Part shown: one piece after another, positions 47,850 to 61,738 of the stretch
How the letters are laid out: the number at the start of each line of letters is the position of its first letter
Position numbering within the stretch: the first letter of the stretch is position 1
Assembly: GCF_036785885.1 (NCBI RefSeq)
Contig: NC_092323.1
Location: forward strand, 12,904,501 to 12,968,500
Origin: Coffea arabica
Lineage: Eukaryota; Streptophyta; Magnoliopsida; Gentianales; Rubiaceae
Length of the DNA stretch: 64,000 nt
Direction: 5' to 3'
The notes under the pieces: model-generated
Seen by the model: only the letters and a program-made list of their open reading frames with translations
Told to the model about the DNA's origin: nothing
Database searches by the model: none
Translations under genes and position numbers: made by a program

Positions 47850-48435
47850 GACCAGCAGGATCTACTACATAGACAAAAAGAAAAAAAGAGGCCATCACGG
47901 TTTTAATTGTATGGATCAAAGTTTTTATTCTCTTAGTTCCTAGTTTGTATTTTAATATTTAGCCCTTTAATTTCCATCAGGCGGCTGAATTTGTTCAAAA
48001 GGAGTGATAGGAATAATTTGCTTACAATTACCAGAGTCTTCAGATTTAATGATGAAGAAGTTATTAGTGGAATTAGGATCACAAACGTGGTCGCATTGTG
48101 TGCGTGATTAGGGATTCTAGTGACATTATCATTATTTTTTCGACTTTTTTTTTTGGATCTCCTACCTACCATCTCGCCTCTTATCACTCAATCCAATCCA
48201 ATTCTCCCCACATTATCATTATTTGTTGAGTACAAGTGTTCTACAATTCTCACCAACCTAGGGTACGCACTGAGTTTTATCTAGAGATGGTAATGAGTAG
48301 GGTAAAATTTAATATCTAATCGACTTGATAACTAATTCAATTAGATAACTGATAGATTATCTGTTAGGGTTTCATATTGATGAGAACTTATCGATGTATA
48401 ACCCGAGAGAGTTTGATAAGTCGACACTGATACCC

Positions 48436-48439
<4 letters not shown>

Positions 48440-48488
<49 letters not shown>
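48440..48488. repeat. (TA)n microsatellite
   Basis: About 24 TA units. Confidence 0.9.
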
Positions 48489-48491
<3 letters not shown>

Positions 48492-49240
48492 TCAATTTTA
48501 TAGCACAATAACACATAACTCCAAACCAACTTGTTACACAAGCCTCTTTAATATGTATTTTTGTTCTTTATATTTGTCTTATAAACTGTTCTTTGTCATG
48601 TTTTATATAAAACTCATTGTTTGGAAATGACCCTGAGAATGATTGTACAAGTCTTCTTTCGGATATTTGCTGAAATTGCTGATAGCTAGAGGCTTGATTT
48701 AACTAGAAGTCTCAAATGGATACAATTATGATTAAAAAAGGAAAAATGTTGATTCAACTCTTCATAAAATTTTGAATTTTTTACATGCAGGTTCTATGGT
48801 TCAATCCATGTCTAAGACTCAATCAATGTAGTGTGTTAATTTACCATGATATATAAATTAATTTTAGTTTGATTAATGTTAATTTCTTTTTTTGAACTAT
48901 TCAAATTAGCAGGTAGAGAATACCTGATGGGTAATTCAAACTCGTGCGCAAGAGGGTTTGGTAATACTAATTAAAACCCGTAGGGTTACCATATGGGGTT
49001 TTATAAAAAACTTAGATAACCCGGTTAGGGTTTTGTTGAAAGAATTTTGTAGGGTACCGATCCGCTGCCATCCCTACTTTTATCATCTTTTTTGATAAAT
49101 TGATATAATTTTTTCTATCCATATGGATTAAGTTAGTGAAAAAAATTTAACTGGTATGCTTATAAATTTATCAATATTGCTAGAAACTGAATATTTGTTA
49201 ATAAAGAAAATAAATTACTTGATTTTTTATACTTCATTAC

Positions 49241-49520
49241 GGGTGTGTTTGGTAAAACTGAAATCCGAAATCTGAAATCTGAAGTCTAAATTCATTAAAT
49301 TATTGAATTGTTAAGTACTAAATCTAATACATTTGAGTGCATATCACATTTAGTGATAAGTGAATAGTTTATCACTTAATTTTGGGAGCAAGTTTTGCCT
49401 AGAAAATTCAATATCACTTAATGAATTCAGATGTTCAACTTTTGATTATCAAATGGTCTAAATATGTTAATATCTGAATCTATTAAATTTAAGTGGTGAA
49501 TTGGGTTATCAAACAGGACC
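49241..49520. mobile_element. MITE family C, copy 2
   Basis: Begins GGGTGTGTTTGGTAAAAC and ends TTATCAAACAGGACC. It aligns in inverse orientation with 3129-3390; shared phrases include AATACATTTGAGT and AGTGAATA followed by TTATC. Non-coding. Confidence 0.6.
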
Positions 49521-49836
49521 TAAGTACGAATACATAGTTCTAGATAAATATTTTAATTATATAAAAGAATATCTATTAAATTGAAAAAATATCTGTCGAT
49601 ATTTTGACATAAATTACCATATTTGATAATACATTATATTATAATAAAAGCATGTAAAAAAGTTTTTAAATTTTAGTATGATATCAATTTCTTAAATTTA
49701 ATATGAATGAACATTAGGATCGTTGTTAATTTTTTATTTAAATTATTCATGCTTGCACAAATTCACAGTAAATAATAAAGAAAATAAAGGCACCGGCAAA
49801 ATACTCCCACTTGTTTAGAAAAGGGTAGAGTGCTCA

Positions 49837-49958
49837 AATTCACGAAGGCCTTCAAGAAGTCGTTCTGGTCAGCACTGAACAGCTTCTCTTATTCTTCGTC
49901 CGGCAATTTACCCAATGTCTTATCCAAATTGAGAAGATATACTCCATTGACCATAATC
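49837..49958 (-). pseudogene. Class III peroxidase relic
   Basis: The minus strand reads MVNGVYLLNLDKTLGKLPDE, a stop, then EKLFSADQNDFLKAFV. The intact peroxidase at 53256-55153 has LVNGRGFLNSDETLYTFPQT, then VKLFSANQNEFFKAFV at the same place, so this is a decayed piece of a PRX17-like gene. It lies in the same orientation about 3.4 kb away. Only about 40 codons survive and the coding frame has a stop. Confidence 0.7.
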
Positions 49959-50092
49959 ACTGAAAAGAAAGAGACAGATGTCACTATTCACCAATTTTTC
50001 TAGGTCCGATCCTCGTGCTAATCCAAACTTACTCTGCATTGCTATTAATTCATGAAGGAGGAGGATACTCAGGAGCTCTTCTCCCAGCTGAA

Positions 50093-52314
50093 ATGGATAT
50101 AGAGCAGGATATTGTCATTGTGGGAGCTGGTATTTCCGGCCTGACTGCTTCTTTAGCTCTTCACAGGTACAAAATTTATGGTCTTGATTTCAGTCCAAAA
50201 ACTATTCTACTGCTTTGTAACATCCTTAGTACTTGACTTGTTAGCTATGGATTGCGGAGCTTAGTTTTGGAATCATCAGAGTGTTTAAGAACAACAGGTT
50301 ATGCTCTTACTCTATGGCCTAATGCATGGAGGGCACTGGATGCTGTTGGTGTTGGAGATCATCTTAGACAGCACTCTGTACCATTTCGCGGGTAAGAAAA
50401 TGAATTCATCTCTCCTGTTAAACTTTTTGTGGATCTCTACATGCTTATTTTTACTTCTGTGGCTTCTTCACATGCTTATGTTTTGGAAATCGAACAGCGT
50501 CTTCACCTCTATGTGGTAACTGAAAAGTGAAAAACTCCTGGCGCAGGATTCAAGTTGGTTCTGTGGATACAGGCTTCCCAACAGGCGAGCTTGCCTTCGA
50601 ACAAAATAAGTAGTAAGTTATCCTTGAAGGGTTCTGGGCGAACATAAAGCTTGGAGAATTCATAGATTCAATACTAAATTACTAATTCATAGCGCCAATA
50701 CTAAATTACTAATCATGCATTAACTGCAACTCCGAATGAAATCCAAGCCTTGTAAATTGTAATGTTTTGTGTCACGAACTTTTTCGTTCTCAAGTCAGAA
50801 TTGGAAAGTTGAAGTTTTATTTATTTATTTATTTATCTTGGCTCGTAAATGGTGCATAGTTCTCAAGCAAGTAACTTGTGCCACTGATTTCCCTTTTATG
50901 ATCAAAGGTAGGAATGGTTGTACAAGAATGCTCTAATATGACATTTTGCAGTGGAAAACATGAATGTCGTCGTGTCAGAAGAAAAGGGCTACTTGAAGCC
51001 TTAGAGAAAGAGCTGCCACAAGGGACTATCTGGTATTCTTCCAAGGTTGTTTCAATTGAGGAATCAGGACATTCAAAGTTGGTGCAGCTGGCTGATGGCT
51101 GTGTTATCCGAACCAGGGTAAATGCCATGTTTTTCGTACAGTAGGAATTCTGTCTTTTATCTCATCACATTAGATTTTTCTGTTTCATGACGTAATTGAT
51201 AATTATCTCACCTTACATGCGTAACTGAACACTATTCTCTGAAACATGAAAAGCTTTTTGTGTATTATGATCTGAATTCTTTCTACTTGAAGGTCGTGAT
51301 TGGCTGCGATGGAGTCAATTCAGTTGTTGCAAAGTGGTTAGGCCTTCCGACACCAATCAGCGCTGGGCGATCATCAATTAGGGGCTTTGCAGAGTATCCG
51401 GCTGGCCACTTCTTTAAGCCAAACTTTTATATATATTTTGGAGGCGGGGTTCGCTTTGGATTTGTTCCCTGTGATGACAAAAGCATCAGTTGGTTTTGCA
51501 ATTTTAATCTATCCAATGCAACTTGTAAGACTCTTGCATCATCTATTATCCTATATGGACACCTACATAAAATGCTTTTTCTGCTAAACAAGTAGTGGCA
51601 ATATGCAACGCCAGCCTTGTGGTCGTTTGCCTTTCCGCTTAAATGTGCTAGATTCAAGATGACCTCCTTGCTGATTCAATTTTTCTCTATTATATTTCTA
51701 GTTCATGAGGGCTTTGTGTTCATGTCTCCCATTTAATTGCAGGGCATCAAAATATGTCGGAAGAGCCAGTTAAATTAAAGGCATTTGTATTAAGCAAAAT
51801 TGTCAACATTCCAAGGGAAGTATCAGACATTGTACAAAGAACTGAAGTCGGATCAATTTCCTGTGCTGAGCTAAAAATGAGACTGCCATGGGATATTTTG
51901 CTAAGGGATATAGCAAAAAGTAGCATTTGCGTGGCTGGGGATGCCCTTCACCCGATGACTCCAGATCTTGGACAAGGTGGCTGTTCAGCTTTGGAAGACG
52001 GTGTTATCCTTGCCAGGTGCATTGGAGAATCTTTCCTGAAGATACCGCGGAAAGATGTTGGAGATGGAAAAGAAGATGTTGATCCAAAAGTGGTAGCATT
52101 CAAGAAAGGCGTTGAGAACTATGCAAAAGAGAGGAGATGGAGGAGCTTTAGCCTCATAGCTGCTGCCTATGCGATTGGTTTCGTCCAAGCGAGTGAGAAT
52201 AAGTTCATTTGTTTCTTGCGAGAAAAATTCTTGTCTATGTTAACTGTTGCTGCCGTGCTGAAGATGGCTGATTTTGATTGTGGAAACCTTGATATCTATC
52301 CACAATTTTCCTGA
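50093..52314 (+). CDS. FAD-dependent monooxygenase (MO1/CTF2-like)
   Basis: Six exons: 50093-50166, 50245-50391, 50547-50609, 50952-51117, 51293-51524 and 51743-52314; 417 aa, in phase throughout. The first in-frame ATG gives MDIEQDIVIVGAGISGLTA, with the dinucleotide-binding GxGxxG at residues 11-16. A DG motif follows (VVIGCDGVNSVVAKWLG, Asp156) and a GD motif (VAGDALHPMTPDLGQGG, Asp294) that contacts the FAD ribityl chain. These three motifs define class A flavin monooxygenases of the plant MO1/CTF2 group, relatives of salicylate hydroxylase and zeaxanthin epoxidase. The substrate is unknown. No signal peptide is visible. Exon 2 joins as HSYGL where relatives have HRLGL. It is convergent with the downstream peroxidase; about 940 bp separate the two stop codons. 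Confidence 0.92.
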
Positions 52315-53255
52315 CTCTCAAGCAGAGCATCTGTCTATCGACGATTTGGAAAGTTCTTTAAGCTTTCAAGTTACATTCCCATAAAGGTGAAATTACGAAG
52401 GGTTCTGGTTTTCTTCTTCTAAACCAAAAGATACATCTGTATTTGTGTGGATTGAACAGCAACCCCAAACAGTTTTAATCAACTTTAATACCCCATGAAC
52501 CAGACTGTTAATGAAGAATATTTAGGTTAATTTTTTAAAGCTGCATACTTGTACTGAGGTCATATAGCATTTAAATCAAGATCTTTGCAGCATTCGTATC
52601 CTGCTGTTGATGGACAAGATGCATTCCAAGTTTTAAACGGTTACAAGACCTTGCATACCAGGAAAACAGCCTACTTTTGCAGTAAGTAGAACCATGATCG
52701 GCACAACAAAAACCTATAGTTGCATGCTACTGGTCTCTGCTATGAATGAGCAGTATGCAAACAGAAAAATAGAAAGAGCAGACACAAGTTGCAGGCTTGC
52801 AGTTTTCTGGTGCTCTGGTCATTCAACTGAGACCAGAGTTCGACAAAATCCAAACGACATATGAGACCAGTAACAAAATTAGTCATTCAACATCTACTAT
52901 ATATGAAGCAAAATGTTAAAGCCTGGACATCACTCATCTTTGATTGCTAGGGCCCTCAACCGGCCAGCTGGATATTTAGAGCAAGTATTCTTTACTATGT
53001 AGCAATTTGTTTTACAGCAGGTAAAAGTACAGACTTCAGGAGCTCCCAGGAGGTGGTAGAGAATATTGGCCAACTTAGCTAGAGTTACATTACTCAAATT
53101 CTCATTTAAAACCCATTTGATCTGTTTCACCTCCAAAATTTACTATTAATGCAAGATCAACAGTAATAATCCGATTGTAACAAATTTCTGCACCATAAAC
53201 ACGATATTCAATAAATACCTAAGTTCACTTCTTCTTCTTTTTTTTTTCTCCCCTT
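52315..53255. other. Convergent intergenic region
   Basis: Shared 3' space of the monooxygenase (+) and the peroxidase (-). No further gene or repeat was recognised. Confidence 0.55.
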
Positions 53256-55153
<1,898 letters not shown>

Positions 55154-57067
55154 TTTTATCAGCAACGGCTTTTTGGTCAGTGAGTTTTTGGATGATTTCT
55201 TGGACATGATTCTCCGGATATTTATACACATATGTAGGTGGACTTTATGGGCCTTTTGTAAGTTGAATTTCTTTGCTTGTATGAATGGCAATAGTATGGT
55301 TTTTGGGGCATAGTGGAGAAAAGGATAGTTGCATGGGTGTCAGCATGTCATAGGGTTCTGTTATGACGCTGTGAGGCAAAAACAGGGCAATTGGCTCTTT
55401 CATGAGATTTTGTGGGTTCTTAATTGTGTCAAAAAGAGTTTTGTTTTTGCTTTTGAGTGGATGGGGAGATGGATTATCTGCGGTCTTGGGTGTAACTTAG
55501 TCGTCATATTATTGTCTTTCCAATTCATTTTTTAACCAACTGGACCCACTTGGAGGGAAGGCTGGCGGGCTGCTACCGCCCACAAGGGAGTAGCCAGTTG
55601 CAGGTGCAACTTTTTTTTTTTTTTCCGGAAACGTTAGAAGACAGTTGCAGGTGCAGGTTGCTGCACCTCTGGCGGTGGTGGTGGTGCCTGCGCTGTAGCC
55701 TCCGTAGCCGCAGGTGCCTTTGACGGTGAGCCAATCGGCAGTGAAGATGAGCCAATCAAAAGGATCTCATCGGAGGAAGAAGGAATCGGCAATGAAGTGT
55801 GGACCTCATCGGAGTGGATTGGAGAGTTTGAAAGGTTTGAAGGCAATTGATAAAGTATTGGTAGATGAATTAGACCGGTGGTTAATTTTGGTTCAAAGGT
55901 TTAGAGGGTTAAGAAAATTTGTGTTAAATCAAACCAATTTGAATTATTAGAAAATTAAAGTGTAAATAATAATAAGACACTTGGCGTAATGTTATAGGTG
56001 GCATTGGATTGGCATTGGAAATATGTCACCGAGGATCCCAAGTGGCCGGAACATACAAGTCTCTTTAGATTCCCCCTCCCTGGTAGATTAGGATAGAATA
56101 TATTATACAGTTGTTATCGTTGCCAGAAAAAAAAAAAAAAAAAAACCCATTTTGTAAGTTACAATTAGGAAAGTTTCAATTGTTCTCCATGGCATAGAAT
56201 GGCGTCCAAGCCTTAAAAAAAATCATATATGAACTTGTGATTAGATGGATTAGAGCTCTTTTTCTTATGTAAAATTGGAGTTTTCAGATGATAGACAGCC
56301 TTTTTTTTTTTTGGAAAATCATCAAATGTTTAAAGAAGAATAATTTTTGTAGAAAACTTATTAACATTAATTGCACCGTTAAGAATCACCTTTTGGAGAA
56401 TGAAAAAAATTCTATGTATCTTTGTACGTTTGATGATATGATTTTTGTCATTAGGGTTGATTTCAATAAAATTATGATGTTTTATCCAAAAAAAAAAAAA
56501 GAAAGAATGAACAAATTTAAATAGAAATATTTAGTGTTTTATCCCAAAAAACAATTTTCTAAATCACCTATAAGTCAAGTTTATAGTCTGAATGATGATA
56601 AATAACAACAGCTAACGTAGGAGGACATCTTAAAAGTTTGTTATATGTACAGACAGAACCTTTTTATTTATTTATTTATTTAAATTAATGAGTCTAAAAC
56701 ATTTATTAGATGGCACAAGATTCATTCTTTCTTTTTTCTCCTTTTTTTTTTTTTTGGGCTGAGCAAATCATTAATCTAAGAAACATAAACTGCCAAATTC
56801 TTCAAATTGGGCTTAATTATTGTTTTGTTCCTTGAACCAATCTGGATTCGCTGGCTTAGCTTTGAACCTCGCTGGATTAATTCAAACGCTATCATCTAAG
56901 TTGACCATAAAGAGGTCTTAAGACTGATCGCAAAGATATTTCTTATTCAATTTATTCTGGTGCTAAGCGACTGGAAATTTTGTTCTACAATCAAAATTTT
57001 GCCTAATCCATTTGGCTACGACCAATTATTTCTAGTTACATGTTCATCTCCCAATTTATTCTTGCAG

Positions 57068-57249
57068 GTGATGCACTGGCAATCATTCAAAGTTTGCGCT
57101 CTATTGAGGGTGTCCTTTCTGCTACTAGACCTTTGATTGATGATATTAGAACAACTTCATCATATCATAATTCTATTGATGCAAAATTGGGTTCAAAGGG
57201 TTATGCTAAATCTGTGACAATGTTGAATTCCTTTGAAATTCTCCTCTAA
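57068..57249 (+). pseudogene. RNase H-like fragment
   Basis: After a polypyrimidine-AG that looks like a splice acceptor, the frame reads GDALAIIQSLRSIEGVLSAT, then RPLIDDIRTTSSYHNSI and soon stops. Plant RNase H-like (RVT_3) proteins carry a GDAxxIIxALR...LSxxxPLIxDIR segment in mid-domain. The catalytic N- and C-terminal parts are absent. It is an isolated relic. Confidence 0.45.
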
Positions 57250-59958
57250 CTTTTGTCAATCATTTGTCGCTAGACAATTTCCAGCACTCTTAGCAATAAA
57301 AATATTTTTTTATAAAAAAATTACAATAAATTTTATATACAATGTCAGTCTATACACTATCGCGATTGGACAGATGATACATCAGCAAATTTTGAATTTC
57401 AAATTTAAATTTTGCATATGTATCACGTATCTAATGATAATAATGTATACACTGATGGTGAATATAAGATTAATTCCAAAAATTATTACTGATTACTGAC
57501 TATGTGGGCCATTTTTGTGAAACTAAAGTATCATCAGGAGTTTTTTTTTTTTTTTGTCAATGCTGTGATCTTCAAAGTCGACTAAAGATTTGTTTGCTCA
57601 AAAGAAAGAGACAAGTGTCTTGAGAGATCATGCATATTTGATTACTTTTGGATAACCATGGCTTTAATGCAGGTGATGCTTGATACCTTAGTTTAATCCC
57701 TATGCTAATCATGATTGCCTAGAAAGGAAACTGCACCTTGGCATTTCCCATTCTCTTTTCCATTTACCCGACTTATTTTTGACCTTTGATTGAAAAGGTG
57801 CAACAACATCTTATAGATTCTCATAAACGTTATCTACAATGCTAAAGAAAGACAAGTGTAAGGCATCTGTGGGCGAAAGATCTCAAATTTTAGTAAGAAT
57901 ATGAACGGCCTTAGCAATTATTCTTGAATCCTAGAGTCTATGGAAATTATGTGCATTGGTCCACATTGGGACCTCCTCCTTGCCAGGTTTTGTGCAGAGG
58001 TCCCCTCAGGACTTGGGAGCCTGCATTTCCTGTGTAGAATTTCAGTCTAGCAAACCATCAAGGAACGTAATTCGATGGCAGAGGAATCTTACCATATATG
58101 TTGAAACTTATCAGCAGATACATTGCCTCTGAAATAGAAATTTAACAAAACTGCAGCCATTTTTAGGCTGCAGAATGTGACCACCACTTGCTACTTGTTT
58201 AAACAAATTAAGCAGCATGCTAATTTTTTTTAATAACAGCAAAAGAAACTTCACCAAAACTCAACCTTTTATGAAAGCTACGGAAATGGGTTTTTTTTTT
58301 TTTTTTGTCTTTTCATAACAAAATATACTGATCGAACTTGCATTACTTCAAACAGCAGACTCATTGCAAAGCAATGCTTCTTTGATAAGATGCAATTTGT
58401 TCGAGAAAAGATGGAAGAGCTTAACTTTGTGAAAGAATGTTTCATGTTGAAATCTTTGGCATGCATGACCTGATTGACACGAGTCTCTTCTTTTGTTCTT
58501 CCTTATCTTTATGCTTCTGGAATTCAAATGAGCAAAAGAATAGCAGCTCAGCTCATTGACGCTCAGTTGCTTGCTCATGGTTGAATGTTGGAAAAGTTAG
58601 AGCCAGCAGCACTATCCCACTATAACCGAAAGTCTGATTGCTGTTGAATAAGCGATCAACCTTATCCTTCAAATATGGAATCATACTTGTCAGTCATGTA
58701 GCTGATGTATTAGAAATTTGACCTGGGCATGGCTGCAGAAGTAAATTGGAAAGGTAAAAACCATGTGCACAAATCTTATCCAGAAGGAGCATTATTGTAG
58801 ACTAGTTTTGATTCTGACTGCAAAATTGATAGGTTGAGGTTGGATGACAGAAATTGCTACAGTTCTTGCTTTCCGTCCACTGGACCAGCAAGTGAACTTT
58901 TGGGAATGTCACTAACAACACTTTGTAAAATTTGGCAGGCCAACAATTAATCCAAACTTCAAAGTTTGACGTAAACTTTTTTAATGAAATCAGTTCAGTC
59001 AACTGGAATCAATGTCAGTGAAAGTATCTAATAGTGCGATTCTTTAAATGATTAAACCGATAAGTGTTTTGAATCTAACACGTAAGAACGAGAATTAATC
59101 TTAAATACACTAGCGGATATGTATATATAGCACACATGCAAGAATTTAAATTACGACTGTGTTTTATGTATTTATATCTGCTAGCAGATACATTGCTCTA
59201 TCAACGTATATAAAATTAATTTTAGAATAAATTTATTGAAAAAAAAAAAAAGAACTTGTAAACTCTTCTGACTTCTCCCATTCCAGCCAAAAAGGAGATG
59301 CCCGTCTCAAGTGCAAAAACTAGAGTTTTCTTTTCTATACTTGACAGGGCATATGGCACTTTCATTCTCCAGATGAGAATTGGATACTGACAAATCTTCA
59401 TTCTTTCTTTAAGGATAAGATTTACATAGACACAAGTCCAAGTGGGATTCTAAATATTAGTTGTGAAAATAAATTTTGAAGTAAGAAAGGTAATGAATAC
59501 AAATATACGCAGAAAGTGTGCTGAGATTCAGAGAATGGTTGAAAAAGTCCGTCTTTTGCTGGTGTCCTTCAATTCAAACCCCTGCACGGATATCGTTTGG
59601 AAAAGTTCATTATAATGGCTGGCAAAAAATTGACACCAATTGTCAGTCATGGTGCCCAACAAGTGTTGATTGTTGAATCACTTGTCCCAGATTTCAGCTT
59701 TGGACTTCTTGTTTCTGGTTGTCCGCTTTGGACCTTCCGTAAATCTATCCAACTTATGTGTTTTTAGAATGTATTTCAAAAATTTTACTGAAATGGTGCA
59801 CGTGAAAAACTTTATTGTAAATTGTTAAGTGTTTTTTAGACTGTTTTTGAAATGTATTTCGAAGTGCTTTTAGAATTTATAATTTTTAGAGCATTTTTTT
59901 AAAAATAGAAAATAACATCACTACTATCCAATACCAGCACGAACCACTGTCACCGATC

Positions 59959-60063
59959 CCTTCCCCTTCTCTCTCCCTCTTCTTCTTCCTCCTTCCTCTT
60001 CCTCCCTTCCCCTCCCTTCTCCCATCCCCCTCCCTTCCCTTCCCTTTTCTTTTCCCTCTTCCT
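59959..60063. repeat. Polypyrimidine tract of about 105 bp
   Basis: Nearly uninterrupted C/T on the plus strand (runs such as CCCTCCCTTCCCTTCCCTTT). The flanks (TTTTAGAATGTATTTCAAAA on the left) resemble the arms of the foldback element at 60630-61341, so this may be a related, half-preserved copy. Confidence 0.6.
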
Positions 60064-60629
60064 ATTTAAGATTGTGTGTGCTTTTGAAATTGTTTTTTGA
60101 GTGTGTTATTATAGATTTATATATGAAAAACAAGTATTTCAAAAATTCTTGGATCTTAAGTGTTTTGAATCCCTATCATTGTGTGTCATTTTGAAAATTA
60201 GTTGTATGAAATTCCAATATACTACCCAATATTAACTATCAATTGAGATATTTTATTAATGTATTTTATTAATTCTAAGAATCATAGAAAAAATACAAAA
60301 AATTTGGGAGAGTAAGGAGGTAAGGAGTAGAGGTACATGGTTCGGCCATTGAGGTTTGATTACAGTATATTATGCTTTTGCGATCAACAAAATAGATAGT
60401 GTAACCTATTGGAATGAAATTCAAAATTTGGCTTTCATTTTTTTTTAAATAAATTTGGGCTCATAATCTAGATACGACATATAAAGCGTAACCCGATTTG
60501 GTCTGTTAACTGTCTAACCACATTATGTTAAAACATGTTCATGGGGAGAAATGTATAACACTATTGTCGTATATTTACATCCTATAAGTTTGTAAATTAT
60601 GTACAATTAGTTCAATTTTGTTAAATGTA

Positions 60630-61341
60630 GGCTCTATTTGAATTCCTCATTTTAAAAAAAACAAGTTTTTCATACACAATGTTACAATAATACACAAACA
60701 AAAATAACTTTAAAAACACCATATCTATACAATATATCAAAAACAACTCCAAATATATAAAAAATAAAAAATAAAAAATAAAATCTACATCATTCTCTTC
60801 TTTTATCTATCACTACCACTTACCACCACCATCCCTACCCACTACCGCCACCATCCCCTCTTTCTCCTCTTTTTTCTCTCTCTCTCTCCCTATTCCTCCT
60901 CATTTTTTCTATCCCTTCATCTTCCTCCTCCCCTCATCCCATTCCGTTCCCCTTCCCTTTCTAGCCATACCCAACGGCTTCCCTTCCCCCCCAAATCTAG
61001 CCTCGACCAGAGGCCTCAATTTGGCCAGTGGGGAAGATGCGAGGTGAGGCATGGCGGAAAAAATGAGGAGAAGGGGGAGGCATGGGGGGAGGAAGAAAAT
61101 GAAGGAGGAAAGAAATGGAGGAAGAAAGAGAGGGAGGAGGAAGGGAAGGGGTGGTGGGTAGTGATGGAAATTTTTTAAAATACCAAAAAAAAATTTTAAA
61201 TTTTAAAAATACTTCAAAATATCTTCCAAAAAACCTCCAAAAACATCACGAAAAAACATCTGCAGTAAAAAGTTTTTATATACATTATTACAATAAAATA
61301 TTTCAAAAACACCCAAAAAAACAACTAACCCAAACGGAGTC
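60630..61341. mobile_element. Foldback element with pyrimidine and purine arms
   Basis: It starts GGCTCTATTTG and ends CAAACGGAGTC, imperfect inverted ends of a 712-bp block. Inside, the left half becomes a C/T-rich strand (about 60830-60965) and the right half a G/A-rich strand (about 61040-61165), joined by a short spacer containing GCCTCGACCAGAGGC, itself a small hairpin. The outer arms share words such as ATTACAATAAA. No coding capacity. Confidence 0.55.
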
Positions 61342-61738
61342 ATAGATGAAAACATTTTTCAAGTAATCTTGTACATGATTATAATCTTTTTAATTCTTGA
61401 TTGTGATATAAATTTCCAAAAGCTTGAAAGTCATGGGTTGAGAATTAAACGTGGACTTAGAAGTTACGCAATGCGCCAGCTTATGTAAACCATTAACATC
61501 TGGGCCTCCATTAAGCAAATATTGAAATTCAGTAGTCCAAGCCCATTCACTTTTGCCCAACATTCCTTCCTCAAACAAACCGCAACTCCCTTTCCCTTCT
61601 TTCTCTTTCTCCTTCTTTCCCACTTCTTTACTTTTCTTTGGGGAAGTACCTCTGCTTCTTTTCCTTCATCTGAGTTTTCACTCTTCAACAGCTGCTACGG
61701 CCAGTAAAGAGGAGGAGGAAGAGGAATTGCAGCAACAA

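Larger units (their letters stand above)
46161..49836. other. Repeat-rich intergenic region
   Basis: No gene is recognised. It holds a family D MITE (47201-47424), a GA run (47563-47580), a hairpin MITE (47721-47849), a TA microsatellite (48440-48488) and a family C MITE (49241-49520) in AT-rich DNA. Confidence 0.55.
55208..61738. other. Gene-poor region between the peroxidase and TRM4-like genes
   Basis: About 6.5 kb. The left end should contain the peroxidase promoter. A GC-rich block near 55560-55840 has CCTCCG/GGTGGT words and a low-complexity reading but no recognisable protein. It also holds an RNase H-like fragment (57068-57249), a polypyrimidine tract (59959-60063) and a foldback element (60630-61341). 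The 57500-59700 part looks featureless to me. Confidence 0.5.

Noticed and set aside
48341-48630. Open frames on both strands with Ile-Tyr repeats
   Set aside because: Translation of the (TA)n tract at 48440-48488.
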